A stretch of DNA of 64,000 nucleotides, taken from positions 78,366 through 142,365 of the forward strand of contig JAHFSA010000009.1 in the NCBI GenBank assembly GCA_023265995.1, read 5' to 3'. A program made the translations under genes and the position numbers. Shown piece after piece: positions 15,986-26,646 of this stretch. Position 1 is the stretch's first letter; each line of letters opens with the position of its first letter. Source of the stretch: Perlucidibaca sp. (GTDB lineage Bacteria > Pseudomonadota > Gammaproteobacteria > Pseudomonadales > Moraxellaceae). The notes under the pieces were generated by a model. The model saw only the letters and a program-made list of their open reading frames with translations, was not told the origin of the DNA and made no database searches.

Positions 15986-17134
15986 ATGAAACGCCTTCCG
16001 TTACTCTCCTACGCCCTTCTGCTGGGCACCGCCCCGGCCTTCGCCTTTGTCATCCCGGCTCCGCCCGTGCTCGAAAACAAGGCCTACGTGGTCATGGACT
16101 TCGACTCCGGCAAGATCCTCGCCGAATCGAACTCGCACATGCAGCTCGAGCCGGCCTCGCTGACCAAGATGATGACCAGCTACATCGTCGAACGCAGCCT
16201 GGAAAGCGGTCGCCTCAAGGAAACCGATCCGGTCAGCGTCAGCGAATATGCCTGGTGCCGCGGCACCAGCACCGAGTCCTGCATGTACCTGCCGCTGAAC
16301 AGCCAGGCGCCGGTCATCGACATGCTGCGCGGCGTCATCATCCAGTCCGGCAACGATGCTTCCAAGGCGCTCGCCGAGCACATCGGCGGCTCCGAACCGG
16401 CCTTCGCCGAAATCATGAACTCCGAAGCCAAGCGCCTGGGCATGAAGGACACCCACTTCATGAACGCCACCGGCCTGCCGGACCCGGCTCACCTGACCTC
16501 GGCCAACGACATGGCAGTGCTGGCTCGCGCCATCATCCATGACAACCCGAAGTACTACCCGATCTATTCCGAGAAGGAATTCAGCTGGAACGGCATCAAG
16601 CAGGGCAACCGCAACGCCCTGCTCTACACCGACCCGACTGTCGACGGCCTCAAGACCGGTCACACCGACAACGCCGGCTTCTGCCTGACGGCGTCGAGCA
16701 AGCGCGCCGGCATGCGTCTGATCACCGTGGTCATGGGCACGCCGAGCATGCAGGCTCGCGCCGACCAGACCCGCGCCCTCTTCAACTGGGGCTTCAGCAG
16801 CTATGAAACCGTGAAGCCGCTGCCGGCCGGCAAGGTCCTGGCCGATGCCCAGGTCTGGTTCGGCACCGAGTCCACGGTCAAGGCCGGTCTCGATCGCGAT
16901 CTCGCCATCACCCTGCCGCGCGGCAAGAAGGAAGGCGTGCAGGCCGTGACCCGCATCAACCCGGACATCGAGGCTCCGCTCGTCAAGGGCCAGCAGATCG
17001 GTGAAGTCGTCGTCACCCTGGAAGGCAAGACCATCGCCACCCAGCCCGTGGTGGCCATGGAGCCCGTCGAGGAAGCCAACTTCGTGGTGCGTCTGTGGCA
17101 CCACCTGAAGCGTTTCCTGAGCCACCTGTTCTGA
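15986..17134 (+). CDS. dacC: D-alanyl-D-alanine carboxypeptidase (PBP5/6 type)
   Basis: This 382-residue low-molecular-weight penicillin-binding protein trims the terminal D-Ala from peptidoglycan pentapeptides in the periplasm. A signal peptide (MKRLPLLSYALLLGTAPAFA) is followed by the serine motifs S58-x-x-K61 (SLTK), SGN (IIQSGNDASKAL) and KTG (DGLKTGHTDNAG). The C-terminal PBP5-type domain ends in an amphipathic anchor (FVVRLWHHLKRFLSHLF). The gene heads a dacC-ybeD-lipB cluster known in many gammaproteobacteria. The symbol could equally be dacA. Confidence 0.93.
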   Translation: MKRLPLLSYALLLGTAPAFAFVIPAPPVLENKAYVVMDFDSGKILAESNSHMQLEPASLTKMMTSYIVERSLESGRLKETDPVSVSEYAWCRGTSTESCMYLPLNSQAPVIDMLRGVIIQSGNDASKALAEHIGGSEPAFAEIMNSEAKRLGMKDTHFMNATGLPDPAHLTSANDMAVLARAIIHDNPKYYPIYSEKEFSWNGIKQGNRNALLYTDPTVDGLKTGHTDNAGFCLTASSKRAGMRLITVVMGTPSMQARADQTRALFNWGFSSYETVKPLPAGKVLADAQVWFGTESTVKAGLDRDLAITLPRGKKEGVQAVTRINPDIEAPLVKGQQIGEVVVTLEGKTIATQPVVAMEPVEEANFVVRLWHHLKRFLSHLF

Positions 17135-17160
17135 GCCGAGCGCACGAGAAGGAGCCCGCA

Positions 17161-17445
17161 ATGACCCGCAAGCCGACCGACATTGGTAACGAGGAACTCT
17201 GGGAGTTCCCCATGGATTTCCCGCTCACGGTCATGGGCGAGGCCCGCTTCCCGCTGGCCGAAGTGGTGACCGCCATCGTGCTGCGCCATGTACCTGACTT
17301 CAACCCGGCCGTGATCACCGTGCAGCCCTCCTCCAAGGGCACCTATGTCTCGGTGCGCGCGACCTTCCGGGTTGTCAGCAAGGAACAGATCAACGGGCTC
17401 TACGCCGATCTGGCGGCCGAGCCCATGGTCAAGATGGCGCTCTGA
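17161..17445 (+). CDS. ybeD: YbeD family protein (DUF493)
   Basis: This 94-residue protein matches the small YbeD/DUF493 family, which has an ACT-like fold and no settled function. Typical parts are [16 protein letters not shown] near the N-terminus and [15 protein letters not shown] in the middle. AGGAG lies 7 nt before ATG 17161. It sits between dacC and lipB and overlaps lipB by one base, so it is translated as part of that operon. Confidence 0.9.
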   Translation: MTRKPTDIGNEELWEFPMDFPLTVMGEARFPLAEVVTAIVLRHVPDFNPAVITVQPSSKGTYVSVRATFRVVSKEQINGLYADLAAEPMVKMAL

Positions 17446-18092
17446 TGCAGCTTCCGGTCGACATCCGCTGGCAGGGCCAGGCCGACTATCTGGCGACCTG
17501 GCAGGCCATGCAGGACATCACGAACCATCGTGGTGCAGAGACCACGGATGCGCTCTGGCTGCTCGAGCACCCGCCGGTCTATACCCAGGGGCAGGCCGGC
17601 AAGCCCGAGCATCTGCTGCTGCCCGGCAACATCCCCGTCGTGCAGACCGATCGCGGCGGCCAGGTCACCTACCACGGCCCCGGCCAGCTGGTCGGCTACC
17701 TGCTCTTCGATCTCGCGCGCATGGGTCTCGGCCCGCGCCTCTTCGTCGAGCGCGTCGAGGATGCCCTGGTGCAGGCCCTGCATGCCTTCGGCGTGCCCGC
17801 TGTCGCCAACCGCGATGCTCATGGTGTCTACATCGACGGTCGCAAGATCGCCTCGCTGGGCATGCGCATCCGTCGCGGCTGCAGCTACCACGGCTTCGCG
17901 CTCAACGTCGACATGGATCTGGCGCCCTGGCGCGGCATCAACCCCTGCGGTTACGCCGGTCTGCAGATGTGCCAGCTGCGCGACTTCGTGCCCGTGCGCG
18001 CCAGCCTCATGGCGGAAATCCGCGCCGCCGTCCTCGGTGGCCTGCAGCAGCAGTTCCCGGAGCTCGACTTTGGTCGCAGACAGGGCGCCTGA
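17445..18092 (+). CDS. lipB: Octanoyl-[acyl-carrier-protein]:protein N-octanoyltransferase
   Basis: LipB (215 aa) moves the octanoyl group from acyl-carrier protein to lipoyl domains, the first step of lipoate synthesis. Family motifs include [29 protein letters not shown] and the catalytic lysine stretch [14 protein letters not shown], with the [11 protein letters not shown] segment and the Cys of NPCGYAG. The start overlaps the ybeD stop (TGATG). The partner gene lipA lies about 12 kb away at 30409. Confidence 0.96.
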   Translation: MQLPVDIRWQGQADYLATWQAMQDITNHRGAETTDALWLLEHPPVYTQGQAGKPEHLLLPGNIPVVQTDRGGQVTYHGPGQLVGYLLFDLARMGLGPRLFVERVEDALVQALHAFGVPAVANRDAHGVYIDGRKIASLGMRIRRGCSYHGFALNVDMDLAPWRGINPCGYAGLQMCQLRDFVPVRASLMAEIRAAVLGGLQQQFPELDFGRRQGA

Positions 18093-18164
18093 GGCGCTCC
18101 GCAGTCTGGACGCCCCCGCAGCCTTGGACCATAGTCGCAGCCACCCCCTGGCGCGGAGTCCGGC

Positions 18165-21100
18165 ATGCCGCAATGGTTGCTTCCTGTCGTATCCATCCTC
18201 TACATCGCCCTGCTCTTCGGGGTGGCGTACTGGGGCGACAACCACAGCCCGCGTCTGAGCCGCCGCCAGCAGGGTCTGCTCTACAGCCTGACCCTGGCCG
18301 TCTATTGCACCTCGTGGACCTTCTACGGCGCGGTTGGCGCCGGCATCACCGGGGGCTGGGCCTATCTGCCCATCTACCTCGGTCCGCTGCTGTTCATCTG
18401 CCTAGGCCGGCCACTGCTGGAGCGCCTGGTGCTGACCAGCAAGGCGCAGTCGATCACCAGCATCGCCGACTTCATCGCCGCCCGTTACGGCAAGGCCCAG
18501 CACCTCGCGGCCATGGTCGCGCTGGTGGCCATCATCGGCGCCCTGCCCTACATCGCCCTGCAACTGAAGGCGGTGGCGATGAGCGTGCGCGTGCTCTCCG
18601 ATGCCGGCCTCGGCAGCGCCTTCCCGACCAGCGACACCGCGCTCTGGACCAGCCTGCTGCTGGCCGCGCTGGCCATACTCTTCGGTACCCGCCAGCTTGA
18701 TGCCACCGAGCATCACCAGGGCCTGATGCTGGCCATCGCGCTCGAGTCCGTGGTCAAGCTGCTGGCCCTGCTCACGCTCGCGGTCTTCGCCTGGCAGGGC
18801 CTGCAGGCGCTGCCGGCGGGCTGGCAGCAGGATGTCCGCCTCGACAAGCTGCTGCGCCCGTCCAGCCTGCCCACCGGCTTCATGGCGCAGGTGCTGCTGG
18901 CCTTCCTGGCCATGATCTGCCTGCCGCGCCAGTTCCATGTCGCCGTCGTCGAATGCAACGATGTCGGTCAGGTCCGGCAGTCGCCGCTGTGGTTCGGCGC
19001 CTACATGGCACTGATCATTGTGGCCGTGCTGCCCATCGCCAGCCTGGCCCTGCTCGACCCGCGCGTGGCCGGCGCCCACCCGGACAGCACCGTGCTCGCC
19101 CTGCCCCTGGCCAGCGGCAACGAGGCGCTGGCCATGCTCGCCTTCCTCGGTGGTTTCTCGGCCGCGGCCGGCATGGTCATCGTCGCCACCGTGGCGCTCT
19201 CGACCATGATCTGCAACGACCTCGTGCTGCCGCTGCTGATGCGCCTGCGCAGCTTCGGCCGCCAGCCGGTGCCACGCCTGCTGCTGCTCATACGTCGTCT
19301 GGCCATCGTCGCGCTGGCCCTGCTCGGCTACGGCTACTACCGTCTGCTCGAAGAATACGAACAGCTGGCCGCCGTCGGCCTGCTCGCCTTCTCGGCCGTT
19401 GCCCAGTTCGCGCCGGCCCTGATCGGCGGCCTGTTCTGGCGTGGCGGCAGTCGTCAGGGCGTGGCCGCCGGCCTGCTCGCCGGCTTCGCCGTATGGGTCT
19501 ACACGCTAATGCTGCCGGCGCTCATGCCCGCCCTCGGCGGCGACCAGGCCTGGCTGCATGACGGCCCGCTGGGCATCGTCTGGCTGCGCCCGCAGGCGCT
19601 GTTCCAGCTCACCGGCTGGGACCCGCTCACGCATGGCGTGTTCTGGTCGCTGCTGGTCAACATCAGCCTGTTCGTGCTGGTGTCGCTGCGCTTCCGTCCC
19701 GGCATCAGCGAGCAGCTGCAGGCCAGCCAGTTCCTCGACCCCTACAGCAGCCAGGATCAGGCCCTGCAGAGCGCGGAGTGGCAGCGCCTGCCGCTGGGCG
19801 AGCTGCATGATCTGGTCGCGCGCATACTCGGCGAGGACGCCACGCGTCAGGCCTTCGAGCAGTTCGCCCGCGGCCGCATGCAGCTGCTCGATCTGCGCCG
19901 CCCGGCCAGCCGCGCCTGGGTGCAGTTCTCCGAACGCCTGCTGGCCGGCGTCATGGGCACCGCCTCGGCGCGCGCCCTGCTCACCACCGCCCTGCGCGGC
20001 AGCGGCCTCGAAATCGGCCAGGTCGTGGCCCTGCTCGACCAGAGCTCGCAGCAGCAGCGCTTCAATCGCGGCGTGCTCAGCACCATGATGGAGCACATCG
20101 AGCAAGGTATCAGCGTGGTCAATGCCGACATGACCATGGTGGCCTGGAACCGCCGCTACCTGGAGCTGTTCGACTACCCGGAAGGCATGGTCTACGAAGG
20201 CTGTCCGGTCGCCGACCTGATCCGCTACAACGCCGAGCGCGGCGAGTGCGGTCCGGGAGACATCGAGGCGCATGTCAGCAGGCGCATCGCCCATATGCGC
20301 CAGGGCAGCCCGCACGCGTTCGAGCGCATACGGCCGGATGGCCAGGTGCTGGAGATGCGCGGCCGGCCCATTCCCGGCGGCGGCTTCGTCACCACCTACG
20401 CCGACATCACCCATTTCAAGCGCACCGAACGCACCCTGGCCGAGGCCAAGGAGGAACTGGAGGTGCGTGTCGCGCAACGCACTGCCGAGCTGGAAGCGGC
20501 GCTGCACGCGCAGGAGCAGGCCAAGCAGCAGGCCGAACAGGCCAACCAGTCGAAGACCCGTTTTCTCGCCGCCGCCAGCCACGACCTGCTGCAGCCCATG
20601 AATGCCGCGCGGCTGTTCTCCTCTGCGCTGAGTCAGCATCCCGGTCTGGGCAACGATGCCTGCCAGCTGGCGCAGCAGGTCGACAGCTCGCTGCGTGGCG
20701 CCGAGGAGTTGCTGTCGGCGCTGCTCGACATTTCACGCCTGGACGCCGGCGCGCTGACACCGGCGCCGGAGCCTCTCTGCCTCACCGACCTGGTGCGCGA
20801 GCTGGGCGAGCAAGTGGCACCGATCGCGGCACAGCGCCTGCTGGACCTGCGCGTGCATGTCCCGCGAGACGCCGCCTGGGTGCTCAGCGACCGCCAATGG
20901 CTGCGACGCATCCTGCAGAACCTGCTCAGCAATGCCCTGCGCTACACCCGCGAGGGTGGCGTGCTGATCGGCATACGACGCTGCCGGAGCGGCGCCGGCT
21001 GGCGTGTCGATGTGCGTGATACCGGGCCGGGCATCGCGCCCGGCAAGCAGGCGCAGATCTTCGAGGAATTCCAGCGCGGCGGCGAAGCCTCGCCCTGGGG

Positions 21101-21638
21101 CGAGAAAGGCATGGGGCTGGGTCTGGCCATCGTCGACCGCATGGTGCGCCTGCTCGGCCACCAGATTCGCGTCGACTCGATTCCCGGCCGTGGCGCCTGC
21201 TTCACGCTGACGCTGCCGGCGACAGCGGCGGTGACACGTCCGGCGCTGACGTCAGAAGCCCAGAGTCAGGGCAGCGGCAATCTGCAGGGACTGGTCGTGC
21301 TCTGCATAGACAACGAGCCGGACATCCTCGCCGGCATGCAGGCGCTGCTCGGGCGCTGGGGCTGCCAGGTCATCACCGCCGGCAATGGCGAGGTGGCGCG
21401 CACGCTGCTGGCTGCGCATGACCCGGCCGTGGTGCTGGCCGACTACCATCTTGGCGATGGCGAGGATGGTCTGGCGCTGCTCAGGGAACTGGCGCCCGGC
21501 CGGGCCGGCGCGCTGGTGACGGCGGACCACACCGACGAGGTGGCGGCGGCCGTGAAAGCCGCCGGACTGGGCCTGCTGCGCAAGCCGGTGAAGCCGGCGG
21601 CACTGCGCGCCTTTCTCAGCGCTCAGGCCGCGGGCTGA
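18165..21638 (+). CDS. SSS-domain hybrid sensor histidine kinase (CrbS/MxtR type)
   Basis: This 1157-residue kinase has an N-terminal sodium:solute symporter-like domain of about 13 membrane segments (residues 1-510), a PAS domain (about 640-755), a coiled coil, a HisKA domain with phospho-acceptor His806 (SHDLLQP), a HATPase domain (DTGPGIAPG, GMGLGLAIV) and a C-terminal receiver with Asp1093 (VVLADYHLGDG). In Pseudomonas (MxtR) and Vibrio (CrbS) such kinases control acetyl-CoA synthetase through a LuxR-type regulator. Here the matching regulator and acs lie 2-5 kb downstream. GGAG lies 6 nt before ATG 18165. Confidence 0.9.
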   Translation: MPQWLLPVVSILYIALLFGVAYWGDNHSPRLSRRQQGLLYSLTLAVYCTSWTFYGAVGAGITGGWAYLPIYLGPLLFICLGRPLLERLVLTSKAQSITSIADFIAARYGKAQHLAAMVALVAIIGALPYIALQLKAVAMSVRVLSDAGLGSAFPTSDTALWTSLLLAALAILFGTRQLDATEHHQGLMLAIALESVVKLLALLTLAVFAWQGLQALPAGWQQDVRLDKLLRPSSLPTGFMAQVLLAFLAMICLPRQFHVAVVECNDVGQVRQSPLWFGAYMALIIVAVLPIASLALLDPRVAGAHPDSTVLALPLASGNEALAMLAFLGGFSAAAGMVIVATVALSTMICNDLVLPLLMRLRSFGRQPVPRLLLLIRRLAIVALALLGYGYYRLLEEYEQLAAVGLLAFSAVAQFAPALIGGLFWRGGSRQGVAAGLLAGFAVWVYTLMLPALMPALGGDQAWLHDGPLGIVWLRPQALFQLTGWDPLTHGVFWSLLVNISLFVLVSLRFRPGISEQLQASQFLDPYSSQDQALQSAEWQRLPLGELHDLVARILGEDATRQAFEQFARGRMQLLDLRRPASRAWVQFSERLLAGVMGTASARALLTTALRGSGLEIGQVVALLDQSSQQQRFNRGVLSTMMEHIEQGISVVNADMTMVAWNRRYLELFDYPEGMVYEGCPVADLIRYNAERGECGPGDIEAHVSRRIAHMRQGSPHAFERIRPDGQVLEMRGRPIPGGGFVTTYADITHFKRTERTLAEAKEELEVRVAQRTAELEAALHAQEQAKQQAEQANQSKTRFLAAASHDLLQPMNAARLFSSALSQHPGLGNDACQLAQQVDSSLRGAEELLSALLDISRLDAGALTPAPEPLCLTDLVRELGEQVAPIAAQRLLDLRVHVPRDAAWVLSDRQWLRRILQNLLSNALRYTREGGVLIGIRRCRSGAGWRVDVRDTGPGIAPGKQAQIFEEFQRGGEASPWGEKGMGLGLAIVDRMVRLLGHQIRVDSIPGRGACFTLTLPATAAVTRPALTSEAQSQGSGNLQGLVVLCIDNEPDILAGMQALLGRWGCQVITAGNGEVARTLLAAHDPAVVLADYHLGDGEDGLALLRELAPGRAGALVTADHTDEVAAAVKAAGLGLLRKPVKPAALRAFLSAQAAG

Positions 21639-22882
21639 GGCGACTCCACGGCAGCGGCATTCTCGCTCACCAGGCGATCGCGCCTGGCCAGCTGCGGGAA
21701 CCAGTACATCCACAGCGCCACCACCGCCAGCGTGCCGACGCCGCCAAGCACCACCGAGGGCACCAGACCCATCAATGCCGCGCTGACACCGGAGCGGAAC
21801 TCGCCGAGCTGGTTGGAGGCGCCGATGAACACGAAGTTCACCGCGCTGACACGGCCGCGCATGGCATCCGGCGTTTCCAGCTGGATCAGCGAGGAGCGGA
21901 TGACCACGCTGAGCATGTCGGCGCCACCGAGCACCAGCAAGCTGGCTAGTGAAAGCAGGAAGGACTGCGACAGGCCGAGCACGATGGTGGCCAGGCCGAA
22001 GACGGTGACACCGGCGAACATGACATGGCCGACACGCCGCTCTATGGGCCGGCGCGCCAGCCAGAACGACACCAGCAGCGCTCCGGCCGCCGGTGCCGAG
22101 CGCAGCATGCCCAGCCCTTCCGGACCGACATGCAGAAGATCCCTGGCGATGATGGGCAGCATGGCGGTGGCGCCACCCAGCAGCACCGCGAACAGGTCCA
22201 GCGAGATGGCGCCGAGCACCACCGGCTGACTGCGGATGTAGCGGAAGCCGGCGAACACGGAGCGGTCCTCCGGATTGCCCGCCACCGGCTGCGCCCGCTC
22301 GGGCTGGCGTATCAGGCCGAGCAGGACGATGGCGATCAGGAACAGCAGCGCGCCGCTGCCGTAGACCGCCGCCGGGCCGGCAACATAGACGAAGCCGCCA
22401 ATGGCCGGACCGAGGATGATGGCGGTCTGCATGGCGGCGCTGGTGGCGCTGACCGCACGCGGCAGTTCCCGCGCATGCACCAGGGCTGGCAGCAGCGCCG
22501 ACAGCGCCGGCGACGAGAATGACTTGCCTATGCCCAGCAGGAACACGCCGACGAAGATCCAGGTCTCGCTCAGCCAGCCCTGCATGCTGCCCACAGCCAG
22601 AGCCCCCGCCACCAGGGCCTCCAGCACATGCCCGGCCTGCACCACGCGACGGCGGTCGAAACGATCGGCCACCTGCCCGGTCACCAGCACCAGCAGTATG
22701 GACGGCAGGAAGCCGGCCAGGCCGACATAGCCCAGCGCCAGGGCACTGCCGGTCAGGTCGTAGACCTGCCAGCCCACCGCCACGGCGAGCATCTGGAAGG
22801 CCATCATGGAGCAGACGCGGATGCACCAGTACAGGGAGAAGTCGCGGTTGATGAAGAGTCCGGAGTCAGCGGAAGCCGTCAT
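21623..22882 (-). CDS. MFS transporter (EntS/MFS_3-like)
   Basis: This 419-residue protein has about 12 hydrophobic helices. The N-terminus NRDFSLYWCIRVCSMMAFQM and loop DRFDRRRVVQAGH are typical of the EntS-like branch of the major facilitator superfamily, which exports siderophores or drugs. The substrate cannot be deduced. ATG 22882 begins MTASADSGLF; an upstream reading begins at 22972 but has no membrane-protein features. Its stop overlaps the converging kinase gene by 16 bp. It lies inside the crbS-crbR-acs neighbourhood without an obvious functional link. Confidence 0.88.
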   Translation of the reverse strand: MTASADSGLFINRDFSLYWCIRVCSMMAFQMLAVAVGWQVYDLTGSALALGYVGLAGFLPSILLVLVTGQVADRFDRRRVVQAGHVLEALVAGALAVGSMQGWLSETWIFVGVFLLGIGKSFSSPALSALLPALVHARELPRAVSATSAAMQTAIILGPAIGGFVYVAGPAAVYGSGALLFLIAIVLLGLIRQPERAQPVAGNPEDRSVFAGFRYIRSQPVVLGAISLDLFAVLLGGATAMLPIIARDLLHVGPEGLGMLRSAPAAGALLVSFWLARRPIERRVGHVMFAGVTVFGLATIVLGLSQSFLLSLASLLVLGGADMLSVVIRSSLIQLETPDAMRGRVSAVNFVFIGASNQLGEFRSGVSAALMGLVPSVVLGGVGTLAVVALWMYWFPQLARRDRLVSENAAAVESPQPAA

Positions 22883-23026
22883 GAAAAGCTCGATCAGGGC
22901 AGGCGGAAACGGCAAGCATACGCCGTGGGACAGCTCACAGACATACGCAGCACAAGACGTCATGTCACACAACTACGCAACAAAGGCTGCATCGATCCCG
23001 TGCATGCGCTGTGCTAGAAGTCAGTA

Positions 23027-23788
23027 ATGCTCAATGACCGCCACAACCTCCACATGCTCTACCTCATTCTGCGAGACGCTATTTCCAGTCCTCGATACTG
23101 GTCCCTACGCGCTACCCTGTACTTCATGACCGGCATAATCATGATATTAATCACTGCCGTCGGTACCTGGTGGTCATATCTCGAAAACAGTCCTTATATC
23201 GGGGTCGAAAAACGAACCATACAACTGCATCTGGATGCATCAGATCACGCCAGCCGTGAACCATACAGCCTGACGCTCACTATCCCAGGTGCTTACTTCG
23301 AGAGAGACGTCAGTCACGATGTCTTTGATGGCAAGCCATCGGCCACCATCATCCTGAACACACTTTTTCCAACCATGGTTCCTGAGCCGGTAACGTCGCA
23401 ACAGAACCGCCTACGAGCCGACGCCATCAGAATCATTCTGTCCCCTATCACCGCTCCTGCTGGTGTCAGCAAGGATGAAGGACTTGCCTGGCTTAACATA
23501 AACTTGCGAGGGGTGGACCGGCTATATGAGTACGGGCACCCGGAAGGGACACCACAGATTCAACAATACCTCTCGAAGGATGGACGCAGAGCCGCGTATA
23601 CCTTCGTAGATGACCACGGCAATACGGTGTACTTGGATTGCTTTATCAGAACGTGCGAAGCACGCAGAACCTGGAAAACCAATTACAGAGTCAGCTATCA
23701 AATCAGCAAACATCTGGAGCGCCGGTTTGCAGATGTCGACCAACATGTCCTCTCACTGCTTGAGCGCTTTACCTCGAAAAGCCACTGA
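23027..23788 (+). CDS. Hypothetical membrane-anchored protein, AT-richer than its surroundings
   Basis: I do not recognise this 253-residue protein. It has one N-terminal membrane segment (about residues 34-52: TGIIMILITAVGTWW), then a soluble region rich in beta-type segments with two nearby cysteines (YLDCFIRTCEARR). This suggests a single-pass protein with a large exported domain. Base use differs sharply from the flanking genes: hand counts of 23101-23220 give about 47% G+C, against clearly higher values around it, and codons such as ata, tta and aga are common. This suggests recent transfer. It lies between two leftward genes as a lone rightward gene. Confidence 0.75.
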   Translation: MLNDRHNLHMLYLILRDAISSPRYWSLRATLYFMTGIIMILITAVGTWWSYLENSPYIGVEKRTIQLHLDASDHASREPYSLTLTIPGAYFERDVSHDVFDGKPSATIILNTLFPTMVPEPVTSQQNRLRADAIRIILSPITAPAGVSKDEGLAWLNINLRGVDRLYEYGHPEGTPQIQQYLSKDGRRAAYTFVDDHGNTVYLDCFIRTCEARRTWKTNYRVSYQISKHLERRFADVDQHVLSLLERFTSKSH

Positions 23789-23815
23789 CCTGCGGAAACA
23801 CCGCCAGTAGTCCGC

Positions 23816-24487
23816 TCAGTCCTCCTCCACCACATCGACAATGCGCATGCTGGGGTCGAGCTGCAGACGTGCCGCGGCCACCACGGCCTGGGTGCGATTG
23901 GATGCCCCCAGCTTCTTCAGGATGGCCGTCATGTGCGCCTTGATGGTGGCCTCGGAGACATTCAGCTCGTAGGCGATCTGCTTGTTGAGCAGACCGTCGG
24001 CCAGCATCATGAGGACGCGGAACTGTTGCGGCGTGAGGTCGCGCAGACGCCTGGCGATGTCGGCCTCGTCCGGCGCCAGATGCGTCGGCTGCGCGCTGGC
24101 GGCACCGGCCGGCAGCCAGATATCGCCATCGAGCACCTGGCGGATGGCCTGCGCCATGTCATCCAGCGATGACGACTTCGGGATGTAGCCGCTGGCGCCA
24201 TGAGCGACGGCACGGCGCATGACACCGGGCTCCTCGTTGCCGGAAACCACGATCACCGGCAACGACGGATAACGGGCACGCACATGCACCAGCCCGGAGA
24301 AACCGGAAGCGCCGGGCATGTGCAGGTCGAGCAGCAGCAGATCGGGTTCGGCCACGGACTCCAGCACAGTCTGCAGGGACGCCGTGCTGTCGGCCTCGGC
24401 GATCACGGCCGCCGGAAACAGGCTGGCGACCGCGCGCCGGAGGGCATCGCGGAACAGCGGATGATCATCGGCAATCACGAACTGCAT
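23816..24487 (-). CDS. LuxR-family response regulator (CrbR/ErdR type)
   Basis: This 223-residue regulator has a receiver domain (FVIADDHPLFRD, phospho-acceptor Asp54 in LLLLDLHMPG, Lys in GYIPKSSS) and a C-terminal LuxR helix-turn-helix (LTPQQFRVLMMLADG, NKQIAYELNVSEATIKAH). In Pseudomonas ErdR and Vibrio CrbR, close relatives activate acs in response to an SSS-type kinase like that at 18165. It lies 37 bp downstream of acs on the same strand, so it may be co-transcribed with its own target. GGGGAGG precedes ATG 24487. Confidence 0.9.
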   Translation of the reverse strand: MQFVIADDHPLFRDALRRAVASLFPAAVIAEADSTASLQTVLESVAEPDLLLLDLHMPGASGFSGLVHVRARYPSLPVIVVSGNEEPGVMRRAVAHGASGYIPKSSSLDDMAQAIRQVLDGDIWLPAGAASAQPTHLAPDEADIARRLRDLTPQQFRVLMMLADGLLNKQIAYELNVSEATIKAHMTAILKKLGASNRTQAVVAAARLQLDPSMRIVDVVEED

Positions 24488-24524
24488 GGCAGCCTCCCCG
24501 GCCAGGTCTCGCGCCGTCGCCGGC

Positions 24525-26471
<1,947 letters not shown>

Positions 26472-26536
26472 GGATGACTCCCTGATTCGCTTCTTGTGGC
26501 AGCGGCCGAGTATGCGCACGAATGAGCGCCGGCCGG

Positions 26537-26585
26537 CATTAGCCATTGGTAGTGACCCTATGGTCTTAGAGACCAATGGCTAATG
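26537..26585. promoter_or_regulatory. Perfect 14-bp inverted repeat in the acs/porin divergent promoter region
   Basis: CATTAGCCATTGGT (26537-26550) is repeated in inverted form at 26572-26585, with 21 bp between. Inside the spacer is another small palindrome (TGGTCTTAGAGACCA, 26560-26574). It lies about midway between the divergent acs and DcaP-like porin starts. It is a candidate operator for the LuxR-type regulator; that link is inferred. Confidence 0.65.
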
Positions 26586-26646
26586 GAAGAGGTTTGTGGC
26601 CCGACGCTATACCGGAGTCACTGACATCGCGCTGGAGAACAAGAAA

